This document shows, one piece after another, positions 9,345-20,936 of a stretch of DNA of 64,000 nt. Position numbers and translations under genes: made by a program. The notes beneath the pieces were generated by a model. That model was not told the DNA's origin and did not search any database. It saw nothing but the letters and a program-made list of their open reading frames with translations. Origin of the DNA: an uncultured Atopobiaceae bacterium (lineage in GTDB: Bacteria > Actinomycetota > Coriobacteriia > Coriobacteriales > Atopobiaceae); the NCBI GenBank assembly GCA_947599965.1, contig CANQFP010000001.1, positions 47,794 through 111,793 of the forward strand, in the 5' to 3' direction. The stretch's first letter is position 1; the number at the start of each line of letters is the position of its first letter.

Positions 9345-9784
9345 TAGGCCACCTTCCCGCCGGCAGCTTCGATCTTCTCCTTGGCTTTCGCCGAGACCTT
9401 GGCGACGGAGACGGTGAGTGCCTTCGTGAGCTCGCCGTCGGCGAGGACCTTCACGAGCGTGCCGGGTTTCTTGATGACGCCCTTGGCCACGAGCGCAGCG
9501 TTGTCGACCGTGTCACCGGCCTCGAAGAGATCCTCGAGACGGCCCACGTTCACCGGGGCGTACTCGACGCGGTTGTGGTTCGTGAAGCCGGGCAGCTTCG
9601 GGAGGCGCATCGCGAGGGGCATCTGCCCGCCCTCGAAGCCCGAACCCTTGCCGCCGCCGGAGCGGGAAAGCTGGCCCTTGTAGCCGCGACCCGCCGTGGT
9701 GCCCTGGCCGGAGGAGTTTCCGCGGCCGACGCGCTTGCGGTTCTTCTTGGCGCCCGCTTGGGGCGCGAGGTCGTGCAGCTGCAT
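9344..9784 (-). CDS. rplO: 50S ribosomal protein L15
   Basis: 146 residues. A late-assembly 23S rRNA-binding protein. Glycine-rich N-terminal extension [26 protein letters not shown] and [19 protein letters not shown] match the family. It follows rpmD by four bases and overlaps secY by one base. Confidence 0.98.
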   Translation of the reverse strand: MQLHDLAPQAGAKKNRKRVGRGNSSGQGTTAGRGYKGQLSRSGGGKGSGFEGGQMPLAMRLPKLPGFTNHNRVEYAPVNVGRLEDLFEAGDTVDNAALVAKGVIKKPGTLVKVLADGELTKALTVSVAKVSAKAKEKIEAAGGKVA

Positions 9785-9788
9785 GGGG

Positions 9789-9974
9789 CTAAACCTCCTC
9801 GACCTTCACGAGGTGCTTGATCTTGAAGAGCATGCCGCGGACGCTCGGGTTGTCCGGCTTTTCCACGACGTCGCCCGTATGGCGCAGGCCGAGGGCGTGC
9901 ACGGTGGCGCGCTGATCCTTCTTCACGGAGGCCTGGGCGCCCTTCACGAGCGTGATCTTGAGAGTGGAGGCCAT
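9789..9974 (-). CDS. rpmD: 50S ribosomal protein L30
   Basis: 61 residues, full family length. It begins [20 protein letters not shown] and contains [25 protein letters not shown] start three bases after the rpsE stop. Sits between rpsE and rplO as usual. Confidence 0.97.
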   Translation of the reverse strand: MASTLKITLVKGAQASVKKDQRATVHALGLRHTGDVVEKPDNPSVRGMLFKIKHLVKVEEV

Positions 9975-9977
9975 GGG

Positions 9978-10508
9978 CTACTCATTCTCCTTCTTCGCGG
10001 AGCCGAACATGTGGCCCACGGTGATGCCGCGACGCGCGGCGGTCTGCTCGGGACTCTGCAGCTCCTTCAGGCCCTCGGCCGCGGCCTTGATGATGTTCAG
10101 GGCGTTGTTGGTGCCGAGGGACTTCGAGAGGACGTTCTTGATGCCGGCGAGCTCGAAGAGCGGGCGCACGGGGCCGCCGGCGATGACGCCGGTTCCCTCG
10201 ATTGCCGGCTTGATGAGCACGCGGCCGGCGCCGAAGCGACCCTCCACCGCATGGGGGATGGAACCGCCCTCGGTGATGGGCACCTCGAACATGTTCTTCT
10301 TGGCGTCTTCGACGGCCTTGGAAATGGCGATGGGCACCTCGGCGGACTTGCCCATGCCGAGACCCACCTTGCCCTTGCCGTCGCCGACGACGACGAGTGC
10401 GGCCAGAGAGAAGCGGCGGCCGCCCTTGACGACCTTGGACACCCTGTGGATGAAGACGACGCGCTCCTGGAGCTCGGAAGCTTCGCGCGGACGTCGAGTG
10501 CGTGGCAT
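9978..10508 (-). CDS. rpsE: 30S ribosomal protein S5
   Basis: 176 residues. A double-stranded-RNA-binding-like N-terminal domain ([23 protein letters not shown]) and a C-terminal S5 fold ([22 protein letters not shown]). It takes part in decoding fidelity and mRNA unwinding at the entry tunnel. ATG start; follows rplR by 11 bases. Confidence 0.98.
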   Translation of the reverse strand: MPRTRRPREASELQERVVFIHRVSKVVKGGRRFSLAALVVVGDGKGKVGLGMGKSAEVPIAISKAVEDAKKNMFEVPITEGGSIPHAVEGRFGAGRVLIKPAIEGTGVIAGGPVRPLFELAGIKNVLSKSLGTNNALNIIKAAAEGLKELQSPEQTAARRGITVGHMFGSAKKENE

Positions 10509-10519
10509 CTTGCTACCTC

Positions 10520-10888
10520 CTAGAACTCCAGGCCCGCTTCGCGGGCACCCTCGGCCAGAGCCTGAACGCGACCGTGGTAAACGCGGCCACCGCGGTCGAA
10601 GCGCACCTGCTTCACGCCGGCGGCGACGGCGCGCTTGCCCACCATCTCGCCCACCAGCTTGGCGGCCTCCTTGTTGGAGCCGAGCTTGCCCGTGGCGCGG
10701 AACTCGGGATCCAGCGTGGAGCCGGCGCAGATGGTGTGGGCGTCGACGTCATCGATGACCTGCGCGTAGATGTGCTTGTTCGTGCGGGTCACGGCAAGGC
10801 GCGGACGATCGGGAGTGCCCCGAAGCTGGTCCTTGCCGCGGCGATGGCGGTGCTTCAAGCCCTGGTGCTTAGCCTTCATCTTGTTCAT
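10520..10888 (-). CDS. rplR: 50S ribosomal protein L18
   Basis: 122 residues. Binds 5S rRNA together with L5. Seen: [32 protein letters not shown] and [29 protein letters not shown] at 10888; a second in-frame ATG three codons on is an alternative, since GGAG lies about 12 bases from the first. Confidence 0.97.
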   Translation of the reverse strand: MNKMKAKHQGLKHRHRRGKDQLRGTPDRPRLAVTRTNKHIYAQVIDDVDAHTICAGSTLDPEFRATGKLGSNKEAAKLVGEMVGKRAVAAGVKQVRFDRGGRVYHGRVQALAEGAREAGLEF

Positions 10889-10938
10889 GGATCGCTACGT
10901 CTCCTTCGGCGTATCACGCGCGATGCGCGGGTCGTGCT

Positions 10939-11475
10939 CTACTTGGCGGCCTTACCGAGCTTCCGGCGGACATGCTCGTTCTCGTAGCGGACGCCCTTGC
11001 CCTTGTAGGGCTCGGGGGGACGCTTGGAGCGGATATCGGCCGCCACCTGACCCACGCGCTCCTTGGAGATGCCCTTCACGGAGATGTGGGTGTTATCGGG
11101 AACCTCGAAGGAAATGCCCTCGGAGGCCTGGATTTTCACGGGGTGCGAGTAGCCGAGCGAGAGCTCGAGATCGCGGCCCTTGAGCTGGGCGCGATAGCCG
11201 ACGCCCACCAGCTGGAGCTTCTTCTCGAAGCCCTCGGAGACGCCCGTCACCATGTTGTGCACGAGGGTGCGGGTGAGGCCGTGCTGGGCGTTGGCCTCCA
11301 TGCTCTCGTCCACCGGCTTGACGACGAGGGTCGAACCCTCCTCGGAGATGGTGACGAGCGGGGAGAAGGTGCGGGTGAGCTCGCCCTTGGGGCCCTTCAC
11401 GGCCAGCGTTTGCCCGTCGATGGTGCAGGTGACGCCTGCGGGGATGTCGACGGGGACCTTTCCGATGCGCGACAC
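10939..11475 (-). CDS. rplF: 50S ribosomal protein L6
   Basis: 178 residues, GTG start (SRIGKVPVDIPAGV). Two repeated L6 folds. The C-terminal signature PEPYKGKGVRYENEHVRRKLGK is complete. It binds near the sarcin-ricin loop and stalk base. Lies between rpsH and rplR. Confidence 0.98.
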   Translation of the reverse strand: MSRIGKVPVDIPAGVTCTIDGQTLAVKGPKGELTRTFSPLVTISEEGSTLVVKPVDESMEANAQHGLTRTLVHNMVTGVSEGFEKKLQLVGVGYRAQLKGRDLELSLGYSHPVKIQASEGISFEVPDNTHISVKGISKERVGQVAADIRSKRPPEPYKGKGVRYENEHVRRKLGKAAK

Positions 11476-11497
11476 GACGTATCCTTTCGCTTTTCAG

Positions 11498-11896
11498 TTA
11501 CCAGACGTAGGCGATGACTTCGCCGCCGACGCCCTGTGCACGGGCGTCGCGATCGCACATCACGCCCTTGGACGTGGAGACCACGGCCGTGCCGAGGCCA
11601 CCGAGGACGCGGGGCAGATCCTCGACGGAGCTGTAGATGCGCAGGCCCGGCTTGGAGATGCGCCGGATCCCGCGGATGACCCGCGTCTTCTTGGGCCCGT
11701 ACTTCAGGGTGATGGTGAGGGTCTTCTGGGGCTCGGTGTCCTCGACGACGTAGGACTCGATGTAGCCCTCCTCCTCGAGAACCCGCGCGATCTCGTCCAG
11801 CACCTTGCTGGACGGCATGGAGACCGTGTCTTTGTGGGCCGTTCCCGCGTTGCGGATGCGGGTGAGCATGTCGGCGATGGGATCTGTGACGTTCAT
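11498..11896 (-). CDS. rpsH: 30S ribosomal protein S8
   Basis: 132 residues from the ATG at 11896, with AAGGAG eight bases upstream (AAGGAGTTCGAGG). The reading frame continues upstream, but that part overlaps rpsN and lacks family similarity. S8 begins [17 protein letters not shown] and ends with [10 protein letters not shown]. In E. coli it represses the spc operon; that role is not visible here. Confidence 0.97.
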   Translation of the reverse strand: MNVTDPIADMLTRIRNAGTAHKDTVSMPSSKVLDEIARVLEEEGYIESYVVEDTEPQKTLTITLKYGPKKTRVIRGIRRISKPGLRIYSSVEDLPRVLGGLGTAVVSTSKGVMCDRDARAQGVGGEVIAYVW

Positions 11897-11972
11897 CCTC
11901 GAACTCCTTGCGTGACGATGGCGCGTCCGACCTCGGCTCGACGCCGAGGGCAAGCCGGCCTCTCGCGATCGG

Positions 11973-12158
11973 TTACCAGCTGGCCTTGCGGACGCCCGGA
12001 AGCTCACCGGCGAGCGCGAGCTCGCGCAGGCACACGCGGCAGAGGCCGAACTTGCGATAGACCGAGTGGGGCCTGCCGCAACGCTGGCAGCGCCGGACCG
12101 TGCGGCAGCTGTACTTCGGGGTACGTTGGGATTTGACGATCATCGACGTCTTGGCCAC
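11973..12158 (-). CDS. rpsN: 30S ribosomal protein S14, zinc-binding type Z
   Basis: 61 residues. This is the short, zinc-dependent S14. Two CxxC pairs (CQRC and CRVC) are intact, and the C-terminus is [16 protein letters not shown]. It begins [16 protein letters not shown]. The length separates it from the ~100-residue zinc-free S14. Lies between rplE and rpsH as usual. Confidence 0.97.
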   Translation of the reverse strand: MAKTSMIVKSQRTPKYSCRTVRRCQRCGRPHSVYRKFGLCRVCLRELALAGELPGVRKASW

Positions 12159-12191
12159 GGGGAAATCCTTTCGTGCGAAGAGGCGGGGCGC

Positions 12192-12791
12192 CTAGGCGGC
12201 GTCGCGGCGGAACGGGAAGCCGAACCCTTCGAGGAGCGCCTTGCCCTCCTCGTCGGTGGTGGCGGTGGTGACGATGGTGATGTCCATGCCGCGGGTGCGG
12301 TCCACCTTGTCGAAGTCGATCTCCGGGAAGATGGTCTGCTCCGTCACGCCCATGGAGAAGTTGCCGCGTCCGTCGAAGCTCGTCGCCGGGATGCCGCGGA
12401 AGTCGCGGATGCGCGGGATGGCCACGGAGATGAGGCGATCGAGGAAGTCCCACATACGATCGCCGCGCAGCGTCACCTTGGCGCCGATGCGCATGCCGGC
12501 GCGCAGCTTGAAGCTCGCGATGGACTTCTTGGCCTTGGTGATGAGTGGCTGCTGCCCGCAGATCGCGCGCAGATCGTCGACGGCGCCGTCGATGGCCTTG
12601 GCGTCCGTCGCGGCCTCGCCGACGCCCATGTTCACCACGATCTTCTCGATCTTGGGGACCATCATCGGGTTCGCGTAGTGGAAGCGTTCCTCGAGCTGGT
12701 CCTTCACGGTGTCGGTGTAGAGGGTCTTCAGCCTGGGGACATAGGCGTCCTCGGCCGAGGCCTTCGTTTCCTTGGTCTCCTTGGTGGCCAT
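12192..12791 (-). CDS. rplE: 50S ribosomal protein L5
   Basis: 199 residues. Binds 5S rRNA and P-site tRNA. An N-terminal Lys/Glu/Thr-rich extension ([15 protein letters not shown]) precedes the family start [18 protein letters not shown]. The core motifs [28 protein letters not shown] and [18 protein letters not shown] are present. ATG start. Confidence 0.97.
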   Translation of the reverse strand: MATKETKETKASAEDAYVPRLKTLYTDTVKDQLEERFHYANPMMVPKIEKIVVNMGVGEAATDAKAIDGAVDDLRAICGQQPLITKAKKSIASFKLRAGMRIGAKVTLRGDRMWDFLDRLISVAIPRIRDFRGIPATSFDGRGNFSMGVTEQTIFPEIDFDKVDRTRGMDITIVTTATTDEEGKALLEGFGFPFRRDAA

Positions 12792-12880
12792 GGTTTCCTT
12801 CCTAAAAGAGAGGTTTTGTGCGCGGGGTTTCCGATCTCGCGCCCTCCGGGATCACCCGGAGGCCTCGGTGGCGCGGTTCC

Positions 12881-13195
12881 CTAGAAATGGGCGCCGCACT
12901 TCTTGCAAACGCGGACCTTCTTGCCGTTCTCCACGGCGTGGCCCACGCGGGTCCGTTCGGAGCACTTCGGGCACACGAGCATGACGGTGGAGGCGTCCAC
13001 CGTGCCCTCGCGATCGATGATGCCGCCGGGGTTGTTCGGCCCCTGGGCCCTCTGGTGCTTCTTGATCATCGCGACGCCCTCGACCGTCACGCGGCCGGTC
13101 TCGGGATAGGCGCGGCGCACCTCGCCACGCGCTCCCTTGTCCTTGCCGGAGATGACCTCGACGGTGTCGCCCTTACGAACGTGCAGGCTGTTCAT
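12881..13195 (-). CDS. rplX: 50S ribosomal protein L24 with C-terminal zinc ribbon
   Basis: 104 residues. An assembly-initiator protein of the large subunit. The N-terminal KOW motif is HVRKGDTVEVISGKDKGARGEV. The C-terminus carries two CxxC pairs (CPKC and CKKC), the zinc-ribbon form found in many bacterial L24 proteins. Follows rplN by nine bases. Confidence 0.97.
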   Translation of the reverse strand: MNSLHVRKGDTVEVISGKDKGARGEVRRAYPETGRVTVEGVAMIKKHQRAQGPNNPGGIIDREGTVDASTVMLVCPKCSERTRVGHAVENGKKVRVCKKCGAHF

Positions 13196-13204
13196 CTTCC
13201 ACTC

Positions 13205-13573
13205 CTAGAGGGTCTCGGGAGCCAGGGAGACGATCTTCATGTAGCGGCGATCGCGCAGCTCGCGCGCCACCGGCCCGAAGATGCGGGTCCCGACGGGGCC
13301 GCCGTCCTTGTCGATGAGGACGCAGGCGTTCTGGTCGAAGCGAATGTAGGAGCCGTCCTTGCGGCGCAGCGCCTTCTTCGTGCGCACGACGACGCAGCGC
13401 ACGACATCGCCCTTCTTGACGTTGCCGCCGGGCGTGGCCTCCTGGACGGCGCAGACGATGACGTCCGCGATGCCGGCATAGCGGCGCTTGGAGCCACCGA
13501 GTACCTTGATGCACCTCACCTTGCGCGCGCCGGAGTTGTCGGCGACGGTGAGCATCGTCTGCATCTGGATCAT
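13205..13573 (-). CDS. rplN: 50S ribosomal protein L14
   Basis: 122 residues, exactly family length. Begins [22 protein letters not shown]; contains [19 protein letters not shown] and [22 protein letters not shown]. It contacts the small subunit at bridges B5 and B8. First gene of the classical spc set, after rpsQ, with no promoter visible in the 46-base gap. Confidence 0.98.
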   Translation of the reverse strand: MIQMQTMLTVADNSGARKVRCIKVLGGSKRRYAGIADVIVCAVQEATPGGNVKKGDVVRCVVVRTKKALRRKDGSYIRFDQNACVLIDKDGGPVGTRIFGPVARELRDRRYMKIVSLAPETL

Positions 13574-13619
13574 GGATTCCTCCGAAAGTTGCGATCGTCG
13601 GCCTTGGCAGCCCTTGCGG

Positions 13620-13886
13620 CTACTCGGCCTTCTCCACCACGTCCACGAGCCGCCAGCGCTTGGTCTTGGAGAGCGGGCGGGTTTCCATGACGCGCACGGT
13701 GTCGCCCACGGCGGCCTCGCCGTGCTCGTCGTGCACGTGGAGCTTCTTGGAGCGGTTCATCATCTTCTTGTACTTGGGGTGCGGTATCCGCTCGTTGATC
13801 GTCACGGTGACGGTCTTGGCGCCGGACACCGAGGTGACGAGCCCCTGGCGCACCTTTCGGCGGTTGCGGCCCTCAGTCTCAGCCAT
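13620..13886 (-). CDS. rpsQ: 30S ribosomal protein S17
   Basis: 88 residues. An OB-fold 16S rRNA-binding protein. [34 protein letters not shown] and the [18 protein letters not shown] signature are seen. ATG start; follows rpmC by 11 bases. Confidence 0.97.
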   Translation of the reverse strand: MAETEGRNRRKVRQGLVTSVSGAKTVTVTINERIPHPKYKKMMNRSKKLHVHDEHGEAAVGDTVRVMETRPLSKTKRWRLVDVVEKAE

Positions 13887-13897
13887 CGATGGGCTCC

Positions 13898-14104
13898 TTA
13901 CTCGGCGCGAGCCGCGGCCAGCTCACGGGCGCGGATCTCGGTTTGGATGCGGGCGATGTCGCGCTTGACGGTGGTCACGCGGGCCGTGTTGTCCAGGCGG
14001 CTCGTGGCCATCTGGAAGCGGAGGTTGAAGAGCTCCACGCGACCATCCTCGAGCTTCTGCTTGAGCTCGTCGTCGCTCAAGGCCCTCACGTCTGCGGGCT
14101 TCAT
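13898..14104 (-). CDS. rpmC: 50S ribosomal protein L29
   Basis: 68 residues, begins MKPADVRALSDDELKQKLED and contains LFNLRFQMATSRLDNTARV. It sits inside a longer open frame. Of two nearby ATGs, the one at 14104 is chosen because GGAGG lies seven bases upstream; the ATG at 14110 would almost touch the ribosome site. It lies at the tunnel exit next to L23, and follows rplP by 13 bases. Confidence 0.95.
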   Translation of the reverse strand: MKPADVRALSDDELKQKLEDGRVELFNLRFQMATSRLDNTARVTTVKRDIARIQTEIRARELAAARAE

Positions 14105-14117
14105 GGTCATTCCTCCC

Positions 14118-14534
14118 TTACACCTCGTCGGCGCGAGAGACGATCTTCGTCTTGATGGGCAGCTTGTGCTGCGCGAGGCGCAGGGCCTCCTTGGCCACGT
14201 CCTCGGGGACGCCATCGATCTCGAACATGATGCGACCGGGCTTGACCACGGCCACCCACTCCTCGGGGTTGCCCTTGCCCGAGCCCATGCGGGTCTCGGC
14301 GGGCTTCTTGGTGATGGGCTTGTCCGGGAAGATGTTGATCCACACCTTGCCGCCACGGCGCATGCGACGGGTCATGGCGATACGGGCGGCCTCGATCTGG
14401 CGGTTCGTGATCCAGTGGCGCTCCTCGGCGCGGATGCCCCAGGAACCGAAGTTCAACGTGGTGCCGCCCTTGGCCTTGCCCTTCATGGAACCGCGCTGGA
14501 CCTTGCGGTGGAGTACGCGTTTGGGTGCGAGCAT
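14118..14534 (-). CDS. rplP: 50S ribosomal protein L16
   Basis: 138 residues. Organises the A-site tRNA region of 23S rRNA. Begins [68 protein letters not shown] is the family core. Its ATG abuts the rpsC stop with no gap. Confidence 0.98.
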   Translation of the reverse strand: MLAPKRVLHRKVQRGSMKGKAKGGTTLNFGSWGIRAEERHWITNRQIEAARIAMTRRMRRGGKVWINIFPDKPITKKPAETRMGSGKGNPEEWVAVVKPGRIMFEIDGVPEDVAKEALRLAQHKLPIKTKIVSRADEV

Positions 14535-15245
14535 CTAGCGACCCCTCCTCTCCATGCGACGGCGCGGCCTCGTGGACGTGCCCTCGAGCGCCGGGTTCGT
14601 GAACACCTGGCCGGGCAGCTGCTCGCCCAGGTAGATCCAAGTCTTCACGCCGCAGGCGCCCATGATGGTGCGCGCGGTGGCGGTGGCGTAGTCGATCTTG
14701 GCGCGCAGCGTTTGCAGCGGCACGCGGCCGTCGCGGTACCACTCGCGCCTGCCCATCTCGGCGCCGCCGAGACGGCCGGAGCACTGGATGCGGATGCCCT
14801 TGGCGCCGGCGTTGGAGGCGTTCTGCACGGCCTTGCGCATGGCGCGGCGGAAGGCGATGCGCTGCTCCAGCTGCTCGGCGATGGACTGGGAGACCAGCTG
14901 CGCGTCGAGCTCGGGGCGCTTGATCTCGACGACGTCCACGTGGACGGAGCCCTTGGGGGCGCCGGCGAGCGCCTCGAGTTGCTCGCGCAGCTCGTTGATG
15001 TCCTTGCCCTTCTTTCCGATGACGATGCCGGGGCGCCCGGAGTAGATCGTCACCTTGATATCCTGGCCGGCGCGCTCGATCTCCACGTGCGAGAGGGCGG
15101 CACGGGCGAGCTTCTTCTTCAGGAACTTGCGGATCTTGAGGTCGCCGCCGACGTTGGCGGCGTAGTCCTTATCGGCGTACCAGCGAGAACGCCAGTTCTC
15201 GGTGACGCCGAGACGAAAGCCGGTGGGAGAGACCTTCTGGCCCAT
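14535..15245 (-). CDS. rpsC: 30S ribosomal protein S3
   Basis: 236 residues. N-terminal KH domain ([24 protein letters not shown]) and C-terminal S3 domain ([37 protein letters not shown]). It lies at the mRNA entry channel with helicase-like function. A short basic tail ([11 protein letters not shown]) ends it. Follows rplV by four bases. Confidence 0.98.
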   Translation of the reverse strand: MGQKVSPTGFRLGVTENWRSRWYADKDYAANVGGDLKIRKFLKKKLARAALSHVEIERAGQDIKVTIYSGRPGIVIGKKGKDINELREQLEALAGAPKGSVHVDVVEIKRPELDAQLVSQSIAEQLEQRIAFRRAMRKAVQNASNAGAKGIRIQCSGRLGGAEMGRREWYRDGRVPLQTLRAKIDYATATARTIMGACGVKTWIYLGEQLPGQVFTNPALEGTSTRPRRRMERRGR

Positions 15246-15249
15246 GGCG

Positions 15250-15615
15250 CTACGCCTCCCTTCGAGGTGCGACGGTGACGGTGATGTGGCTCGTGCGCTT
15301 GTTGATGCGCGACGCGGAGCCCTTGGCCCTCGGGCGGATGCGCTTCAGGGTCGGGCCCTCGTCGACATAGGTCTCGAGGATGTAGAGATCTTCCTCGCGG
15401 ATGCCGTTGTTCTCGTAGGCGTTTGCCACGGCGCTCCGAAGGACCTTCTCCACGTCGGTGGCCACGGCCTTGGGGCTGAAGCGCAGCAGGTCGAAGGCGT
15501 CGGCGACGTTCTTCTTGCGGATCTGGTCCACCACGAGGCGCGCCTTGCGCGGAGCCACGCGAACGTACTTCGCCGTCGCGGAGACGTGGTTGGGATTGGT
15601 GTCGGTCTTGACCAT
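15250..15615 (-). CDS. rplV: 50S ribosomal protein L22
   Basis: 121 residues. Lines the exit tunnel with its beta-hairpin. Seen: [21 protein letters not shown] and the tunnel loop [24 protein letters not shown]. The macrolide-contact loop looks like wild type. ATG start. Confidence 0.98.
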   Translation of the reverse strand: MVKTDTNPNHVSATAKYVRVAPRKARLVVDQIRKKNVADAFDLLRFSPKAVATDVEKVLRSAVANAYENNGIREEDLYILETYVDEGPTLKRIRPRAKGSASRINKRTSHITVTVAPRREA

Positions 15616-15638
15616 GGGTTACGGTCTCCTTAGCGCGC

Positions 15639-15896
15639 TCAGGACTTGTGTCCGCGGAAGGTGCGGGTGGGAGCGAATTCACCGAGCTTGTGGCCCACCA
15701 TCGACTCCGTCACGTACACGGGCACGTGGCGACGCCCGTCGTGGACGGCGATGGTGTGGCCCACCATGTCGGGGAAGATGGTGGACGCCCGGGACCACGT
15801 CTTGATGACGTCGTGGGTGCCGGCCTCGTTCTGCGCGATGACGCGCTGGAGGAGGCGGGTCTCGACGTAGGGTCCCTTTTTAAGGCTTCTGCTCAT
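15639..15896 (-). CDS. rpsS: 30S ribosomal protein S19
   Basis: 85 residues. Head protein near the A site. Begins [19 protein letters not shown]; contains [45 protein letters not shown] start; follows rplB by 19 bases. Confidence 0.98.
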   Translation of the reverse strand: MSRSLKKGPYVETRLLQRVIAQNEAGTHDVIKTWSRASTIFPDMVGHTIAVHDGRRHVPVYVTESMVGHKLGEFAPTRTFRGHKS

Positions 15897-15915
15897 GAGG
15901 TGGACTCCTTTGGCG

Positions 15916-16749
<834 letters not shown>

Positions 16750-16774
16750 GTGAAACGTCCTTCCGAGGTGCGCC

Positions 16775-17074
16775 CTAGGCGTTCTGGGCTTGGTCGCCGA
16801 AGATCTCGATGGTGTCGCCCTCGGCGAGGGTCACCACGGCCTTCTTCCAGGTGCGGGTGAGGCCGCGCTGATAGCGCACGCGCTTTGATTTGGGCTTCAT
16901 CCAGAGGGTGTTCACCTTCGTCACATGCACGCCGAACACCTGCTCGACGGCGTCCTTGATCTCCTCCTTGGGAGCGTCGGGAGCCACCTCGAAGGTGTAC
17001 TTGTTCGCGTCCATGAGGTCGTATGAACGCTCGGTGACGATGGGGCGGATGATGACGTTGTAAGGCGAGTTCAT
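16775..17074 (-). CDS. rplW: 50S ribosomal protein L23
   Basis: 99 residues. Sits at the tunnel exit and is the docking site for trigger factor and SRP. Begins [30 protein letters not shown]. The ATG directly abuts the rplD stop. Confidence 0.97.
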   Translation of the reverse strand: MNSPYNVIIRPIVTERSYDLMDANKYTFEVAPDAPKEEIKDAVEQVFGVHVTKVNTLWMKPKSKRVRYQRGLTRTWKKAVVTLAEGDTIEIFGDQAQNA

Positions 17075-17701
17075 TTAGGCGAGCACCTCCCCAAAATTCT
17101 TCGCGACGGCTTCGGTGAGGATGAGGCAGGCGTTGTCCACGAGGTTGTGGGCGTTGGCCTGGGCGTCCTCGATCACCCGGACACCGGGGATGTTGCGGAA
17201 GGAGAGCTCGACGACGTCGCTCTCGCGAGGCACCACGAGGGTCACGCGTTTGCCGTCGGCACCCAGCGCCTCGAGGATCTTCTTGGCGTCCTTGGTCTTG
17301 GGGGCGTCGAGCTCGATCTTGTCGACGAGCACGAGCTCACCGTCGGCCAGCTTGCCCGAGAGGACCGAGCGCATGGCCAGCTTGACTTCCTTCTTGTTGG
17401 AACGACGCGCATGGGAACGCGGCACGGGGCCGAAGACCACGCCGCCGCCACGCCACTGGGCGGAGCGGGTGGAACCCTGGCGAGCTCGGCCGGTGCCCTT
17501 CTGGCGCCACGGCTTGCGGCCGCCGCCGGAGACGTCGGAGCGTCCCTTGACGGCATGGGTGCCCTGGCGAAGCGACGCGAGGTAGTTCGTGACCACGCTG
17601 TGGACCACGGCGAGGTTCGGCTCGATGCCGTAGACCGCGTCGGCGAGTTCGACGGTGCCGGCCGCCTGCCCCGCTTGGTCTTTCATCTCTACGGAAGCCA
17701 T
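17075..17701 (-). CDS. rplD: 50S ribosomal protein L4
   Basis: 208 residues. The tunnel-constriction loop [30 protein letters not shown] looks like wild type. Begins [19 protein letters not shown]. In E. coli L4 also represses the S10 operon; no equivalent leader is visible here. ATG start. Confidence 0.98.
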   Translation of the reverse strand: MASVEMKDQAGQAAGTVELADAVYGIEPNLAVVHSVVTNYLASLRQGTHAVKGRSDVSGGGRKPWRQKGTGRARQGSTRSAQWRGGGVVFGPVPRSHARRSNKKEVKLAMRSVLSGKLADGELVLVDKIELDAPKTKDAKKILEALGADGKRVTLVVPRESDVVELSFRNIPGVRVIEDAQANAHNLVDNACLILTEAVAKNFGEVLA

Positions 17702-17739
17702 GGAAAACGTCCCATCTCTTCTTGCTCACGCCTCCGCCA

Positions 17740-18363
17740 CTAGCGGGCGACGGAGACCTCCACGAGGCCGCCCTTGCCGCCGGGCACCGCGCCGCGGACG
17801 AGCATGAGGTTGTGCTCGGGATCAACGGATACGACCTTGAGGTTCTTCACGGTGACGCGCGCGTTGCCCATCTGGCCGGCCATCTTGAGGCCCTTGCGCA
17901 CGCGACCGGGGTAGGCGCACTGGCCGATCGAGCCGGGGCGACGCTGGTTTCGGGAGCCGTGGGTCATGGGGCCGCAGGCGAAGTTCCAGCGACGGATCGT
18001 GCCCTGGAAGCCCTTGCCCTTGGATACGCCGGCCACGTCCACGAGCGTGACGTCGGCGAAGTCGCCGACGCTCACGACGTCGCCGGGCTTGTACTCGGTG
18101 TCGTCGGCGGCGCGGACCTCGCGAAGGTAGCGCGTGGGCTCGACACCGGCCTTGGCGAAGTGCCCGGCCAGGGGCTTGTTCACCCGGTGGGCCTTCACGG
18201 CGCCGAAGCCGAGCTGGATGGCGCTGTAGCCGTCGGTCTCGGGGGTCTTGACCTGCGTCACGACGCAGGGACCGCACTCGATGGCGGTGACGGCGACGAC
18301 GTTGTCGGCCTCGTCCCACACCTGGGTCATGCCGATCTTTCGTCCGAGGATGGTGCTCACCAT
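17740..18363 (-). CDS. rplC: 50S ribosomal protein L3
   Basis: 207 residues. One of the two assembly initiators of the large subunit. Begins VSTILGRKIGMTQVWDE; contains GVSKGKGFQGTIRRWNF and THGSRNQRRPGSIGQCAYPGRVRKGLKMAGQMG, including the loop near the peptidyl-transferase centre. ATG start. Confidence 0.98.
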   Translation of the reverse strand: MVSTILGRKIGMTQVWDEADNVVAVTAIECGPCVVTQVKTPETDGYSAIQLGFGAVKAHRVNKPLAGHFAKAGVEPTRYLREVRAADDTEYKPGDVVSVGDFADVTLVDVAGVSKGKGFQGTIRRWNFACGPMTHGSRNQRRPGSIGQCAYPGRVRKGLKMAGQMGNARVTVKNLKVVSVDPEHNLMLVRGAVPGGKGGLVEVSVAR

Positions 18364-18445
18364 GGTTCTTCGGTTCCCGTCTCTTCGGCGGTCGCGGCGG
18401 CACAGCCACCGGAGGACCGCGGGTTTAGCCTGAGCTCGCGGCTGT

Positions 18446-18754
18446 TTAGAGTTTGATCTCGATGTCGACGCCCGCGGGCAGCTTCAGGTTCATGAGCTTG
18501 TCCACCGCCTGGGGCGTGGGGTCGAGGATGTCGATGAGGCGCTTGTGCGTGCGCATCTCGAACTGCTCCCGCGAATCCTTGTCTTTGTGCGGAGAGCGGA
18601 TGACGCAGTAGAGCGCTCGCTCGGTGGGCAGGGGGATGGGACCCGCGACCCTGGAGCCGTTCTGCTGGGCCGTGTCGACGATGAGTCGTGAGGACTGGTC
18701 CACGACCTCGTGGTCGAAGCCGCGAAGGCGGATCCTGATCTTCTCGCTTGGCAA
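18446..18754 (-). CDS. rpsJ: 30S ribosomal protein S10 / NusE
   Basis: 102 residues. A head protein that also forms the NusB-S10 antitermination complex. Begins [21 protein letters not shown]. The start is placed at the TTG at 18754 because AAGGA lies six bases upstream and it gives standard length. An in-frame GTG at 18760 sits directly against the ribosome site and would add two residues. No promoter is seen in the 64 bases after fusA, so the S10 operon is probably transcribed with str. Confidence 0.93.
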   Translation of the reverse strand: MPSEKIRIRLRGFDHEVVDQSSRLIVDTAQQNGSRVAGPIPLPTERALYCVIRSPHKDKDSREQFEMRTHKRLIDILDPTPQAVDKLMNLKLPAGVDIEIKL

Positions 18755-18818
18755 AGCCACTCCTTCGTCTTTGGACGCCCTCGGGCGCCCGGGGTGTCGT
18801 GCCGGGTCTCGCGCTCCC

Positions 18819-20909
18819 TTAGGAGCTCGCTCCCGCCTTTGCTCGGATCTCTTCGGACACCGAGGCGGGCACGGGCTCGTACTCGGCGAACTGCATCGTG
18901 TAGCTGGCGCGACCCTGGGTCTGGCTGCGCAGGTCGGTCGCGTAGCCGAACATCTCGCCCAGGGGCACCTTGGCTTTGATGACCTTGGTGTTGCGGCGAT
19001 CCTCCATGCCCTCGATCTTGCCGCGACGGCTGGAGAGGTTGCCCATGACGTCGCCCATGTAGGCCTCCGGGGTCTCCACCTCGACGGCCTCGATGGGCTC
19101 GAGGAGCACGGGCTTGCTCTTCCTGAGGGCCTCCTTCACCGCCATGGAGCCGGCGATCTTGAAGGCGGCCTCGGAGCTGTCCACCTCGTGGTAGGAACCG
19201 TCGGTGAGGGTAACCTTCACGTCCACCACCGGATAGCCGGCGATGACGCCCGCCTGGAGGGCCTCCTGGATGCCCTTGTCCACGGCAGGGATGAACTCCT
19301 TGGGGATGACGCCGCCGACGATGGCGTTCTCGAACTCGTAGCCGCTGCCAGGGGCGAGGGGCTCGAGGCTGATGACCGCGTGGCCGTATTGGCCGTGACC
19401 GCCGGTCTGGCGGACGAACTTGCCCTCGGCCTTGGGGACGGCTTGGCCGGCGGTCTCGCGGTAGGCCACCTGGGGCTTGCCCACGTTGGCGTCGACTTTG
19501 AACTCGCGGCGGAGGCGATCGATGATGATCTCGAGGTGCAGCTCGCCCATGCCGGCGATGATGGTCTGGCCGGTCTCGTGGTCGGTGCGCACTTGGAAGG
19601 TCGGATCCTCCTCGGCGAGCTTCGCGAGGCCGACGCTCATCTTATCCTGCTCGGCCTTGGTCTTCGGCTCCACGGCCACGTCGATGACGGGGGTCGGGAA
19701 GTCGATGGACTCGAGGATGATGGGGTGCTTCTCGTCGCAGAGGGTGTCGCCGGTGGTGGTGTTCTTGAGGCCCACGCACGCGACGATGTCGGCGGTGGAG
19801 CACTCGTCGAGATCCTGGCGATCGTTCGCGTTCATCTCGAGGATGCGACCGAGGCGCTCGCGCTCGCCCTTGCCGGCGTTGAGCACGTAGGAACCGCTCT
19901 TGGCGGAGCCGGAGTACACGCGCAGGTACGTGAGCTTGCCGACGTAGGGATCGGTCATGATCTTGAACGCGAGCGCGCTGAAAGGTTCGGAGTTGTTCGC
20001 CTCGCGCTCCTCGACCTGGCCCGTCTTGGGGTTCTCGCCCTCCACGGGCGGCACGTCGAGCGGGCTCGGGAGGTAGTCCACGACGGCGTCGAGGAGCTCC
20101 TGGATGCCCTTGTTCTTGTAGGCGGAGCCCACGAGCACGGGGTTGAGCTCGTTGGCGAGGGTGCCCTTGCGGATGGCGGCCTTCAAGACCTCCACCGGGA
20201 TCTCGGCGTCCTCGAGCACGAGCTCCATGAGCTCGTCGGAGAAATCCGAGGCGGCCTCGAGCAGCTCGAGACGCTTCTCCTCGGCCACGTCGGCGAACTC
20301 GGCGGGGATCTCGTCGAGCTCCTCGGGGTAGATCATGCCGTCGGAATCTTCCTTGAAATCCCAGGCGGTCATGGTGACGAGGTCGATGAGGCCCCAGAAC
20401 TGGTTCTCCGAACCCATCGGCACCTGGACGGCCACCGCGTTGGACGCGAGGCGATCCTTCATCGTCTCGATGGCGTTCCAGAAATCCGCACCGATGCGGT
20501 CGTACTTGTTGATGAAGGCGATGCGGGGGACGTTGTAGTTCGTCGCCTGGCGCCAGACCGTCTCGGACTGGGGCTGGACGCCGGCCACCGCGTCGAACAC
20601 CGCCACCGCGCCGTCGAGGACGCGCAGGCTGCGCTCGACCTCGCTCGTGAAGTCCACGTGGCCCGGGGTGTCGATGATCTGGATGACGTTGTCCTTCCAG
20701 AAGCACGTGGTGGCGGCGGAGGTGATGGTCACGCCACGCTCCTGCTCCTGCACCATCCAGTCCATGACGGCGGCACCGTCGTGCACCTCGCCCACCTTGT
20801 GGGTCTTGCCGGTGTAGTAGAGGATGCGCTCGGTGGTGGTCGTCTTACCGGCATCGATGTGGGCCATGATGCCGATGTTGCGAATGTCTTTGAGCTTGTA
20901 CTTGCTCAT
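18819..20909 (-). CDS. fusA: Elongation factor G
   Basis: 696 residues. GTPase driving translocation and ribosome recycling. G1 [16 protein letters not shown]3 [23 protein letters not shown] and G4 NKYD are intact, followed by domains II-V ([36 protein letters not shown]). ATG start. Follows rpsG by 27 bases. Unusually, tuf does not follow; rpsJ is next. Confidence 0.98.
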   Translation of the reverse strand: MSKYKLKDIRNIGIMAHIDAGKTTTTERILYYTGKTHKVGEVHDGAAVMDWMVQEQERGVTITSAATTCFWKDNVIQIIDTPGHVDFTSEVERSLRVLDGAVAVFDAVAGVQPQSETVWRQATNYNVPRIAFINKYDRIGADFWNAIETMKDRLASNAVAVQVPMGSENQFWGLIDLVTMTAWDFKEDSDGMIYPEELDEIPAEFADVAEEKRLELLEAASDFSDELMELVLEDAEIPVEVLKAAIRKGTLANELNPVLVGSAYKNKGIQELLDAVVDYLPSPLDVPPVEGENPKTGQVEEREANNSEPFSALAFKIMTDPYVGKLTYLRVYSGSAKSGSYVLNAGKGERERLGRILEMNANDRQDLDECSTADIVACVGLKNTTTGDTLCDEKHPIILESIDFPTPVIDVAVEPKTKAEQDKMSVGLAKLAEEDPTFQVRTDHETGQTIIAGMGELHLEIIIDRLRREFKVDANVGKPQVAYRETAGQAVPKAEGKFVRQTGGHGQYGHAVISLEPLAPGSGYEFENAIVGGVIPKEFIPAVDKGIQEALQAGVIAGYPVVDVKVTLTDGSYHEVDSSEAAFKIAGSMAVKEALRKSKPVLLEPIEAVEVETPEAYMGDVMGNLSSRRGKIEGMEDRRNTKVIKAKVPLGEMFGYATDLRSQTQGRASYTMQFAEYEPVPASVSEEIRAKAGASS

Positions 20910-20936
20910 GGGCTGAGAATTCCTCCGTAACCGCCG

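Noticed and set aside
18364..18445. An S10-operon leader (L4-responsive) between rpsJ and rplC or before rpsJ
   Set aside because: The gaps are short and show no long stem-loops or promoter; nothing supports the E. coli-type leader.
18624..20930. A 768-codon plus-strand frame opposite fusA
   Set aside because: Antisense shadow of fusA, with no initiation signals.
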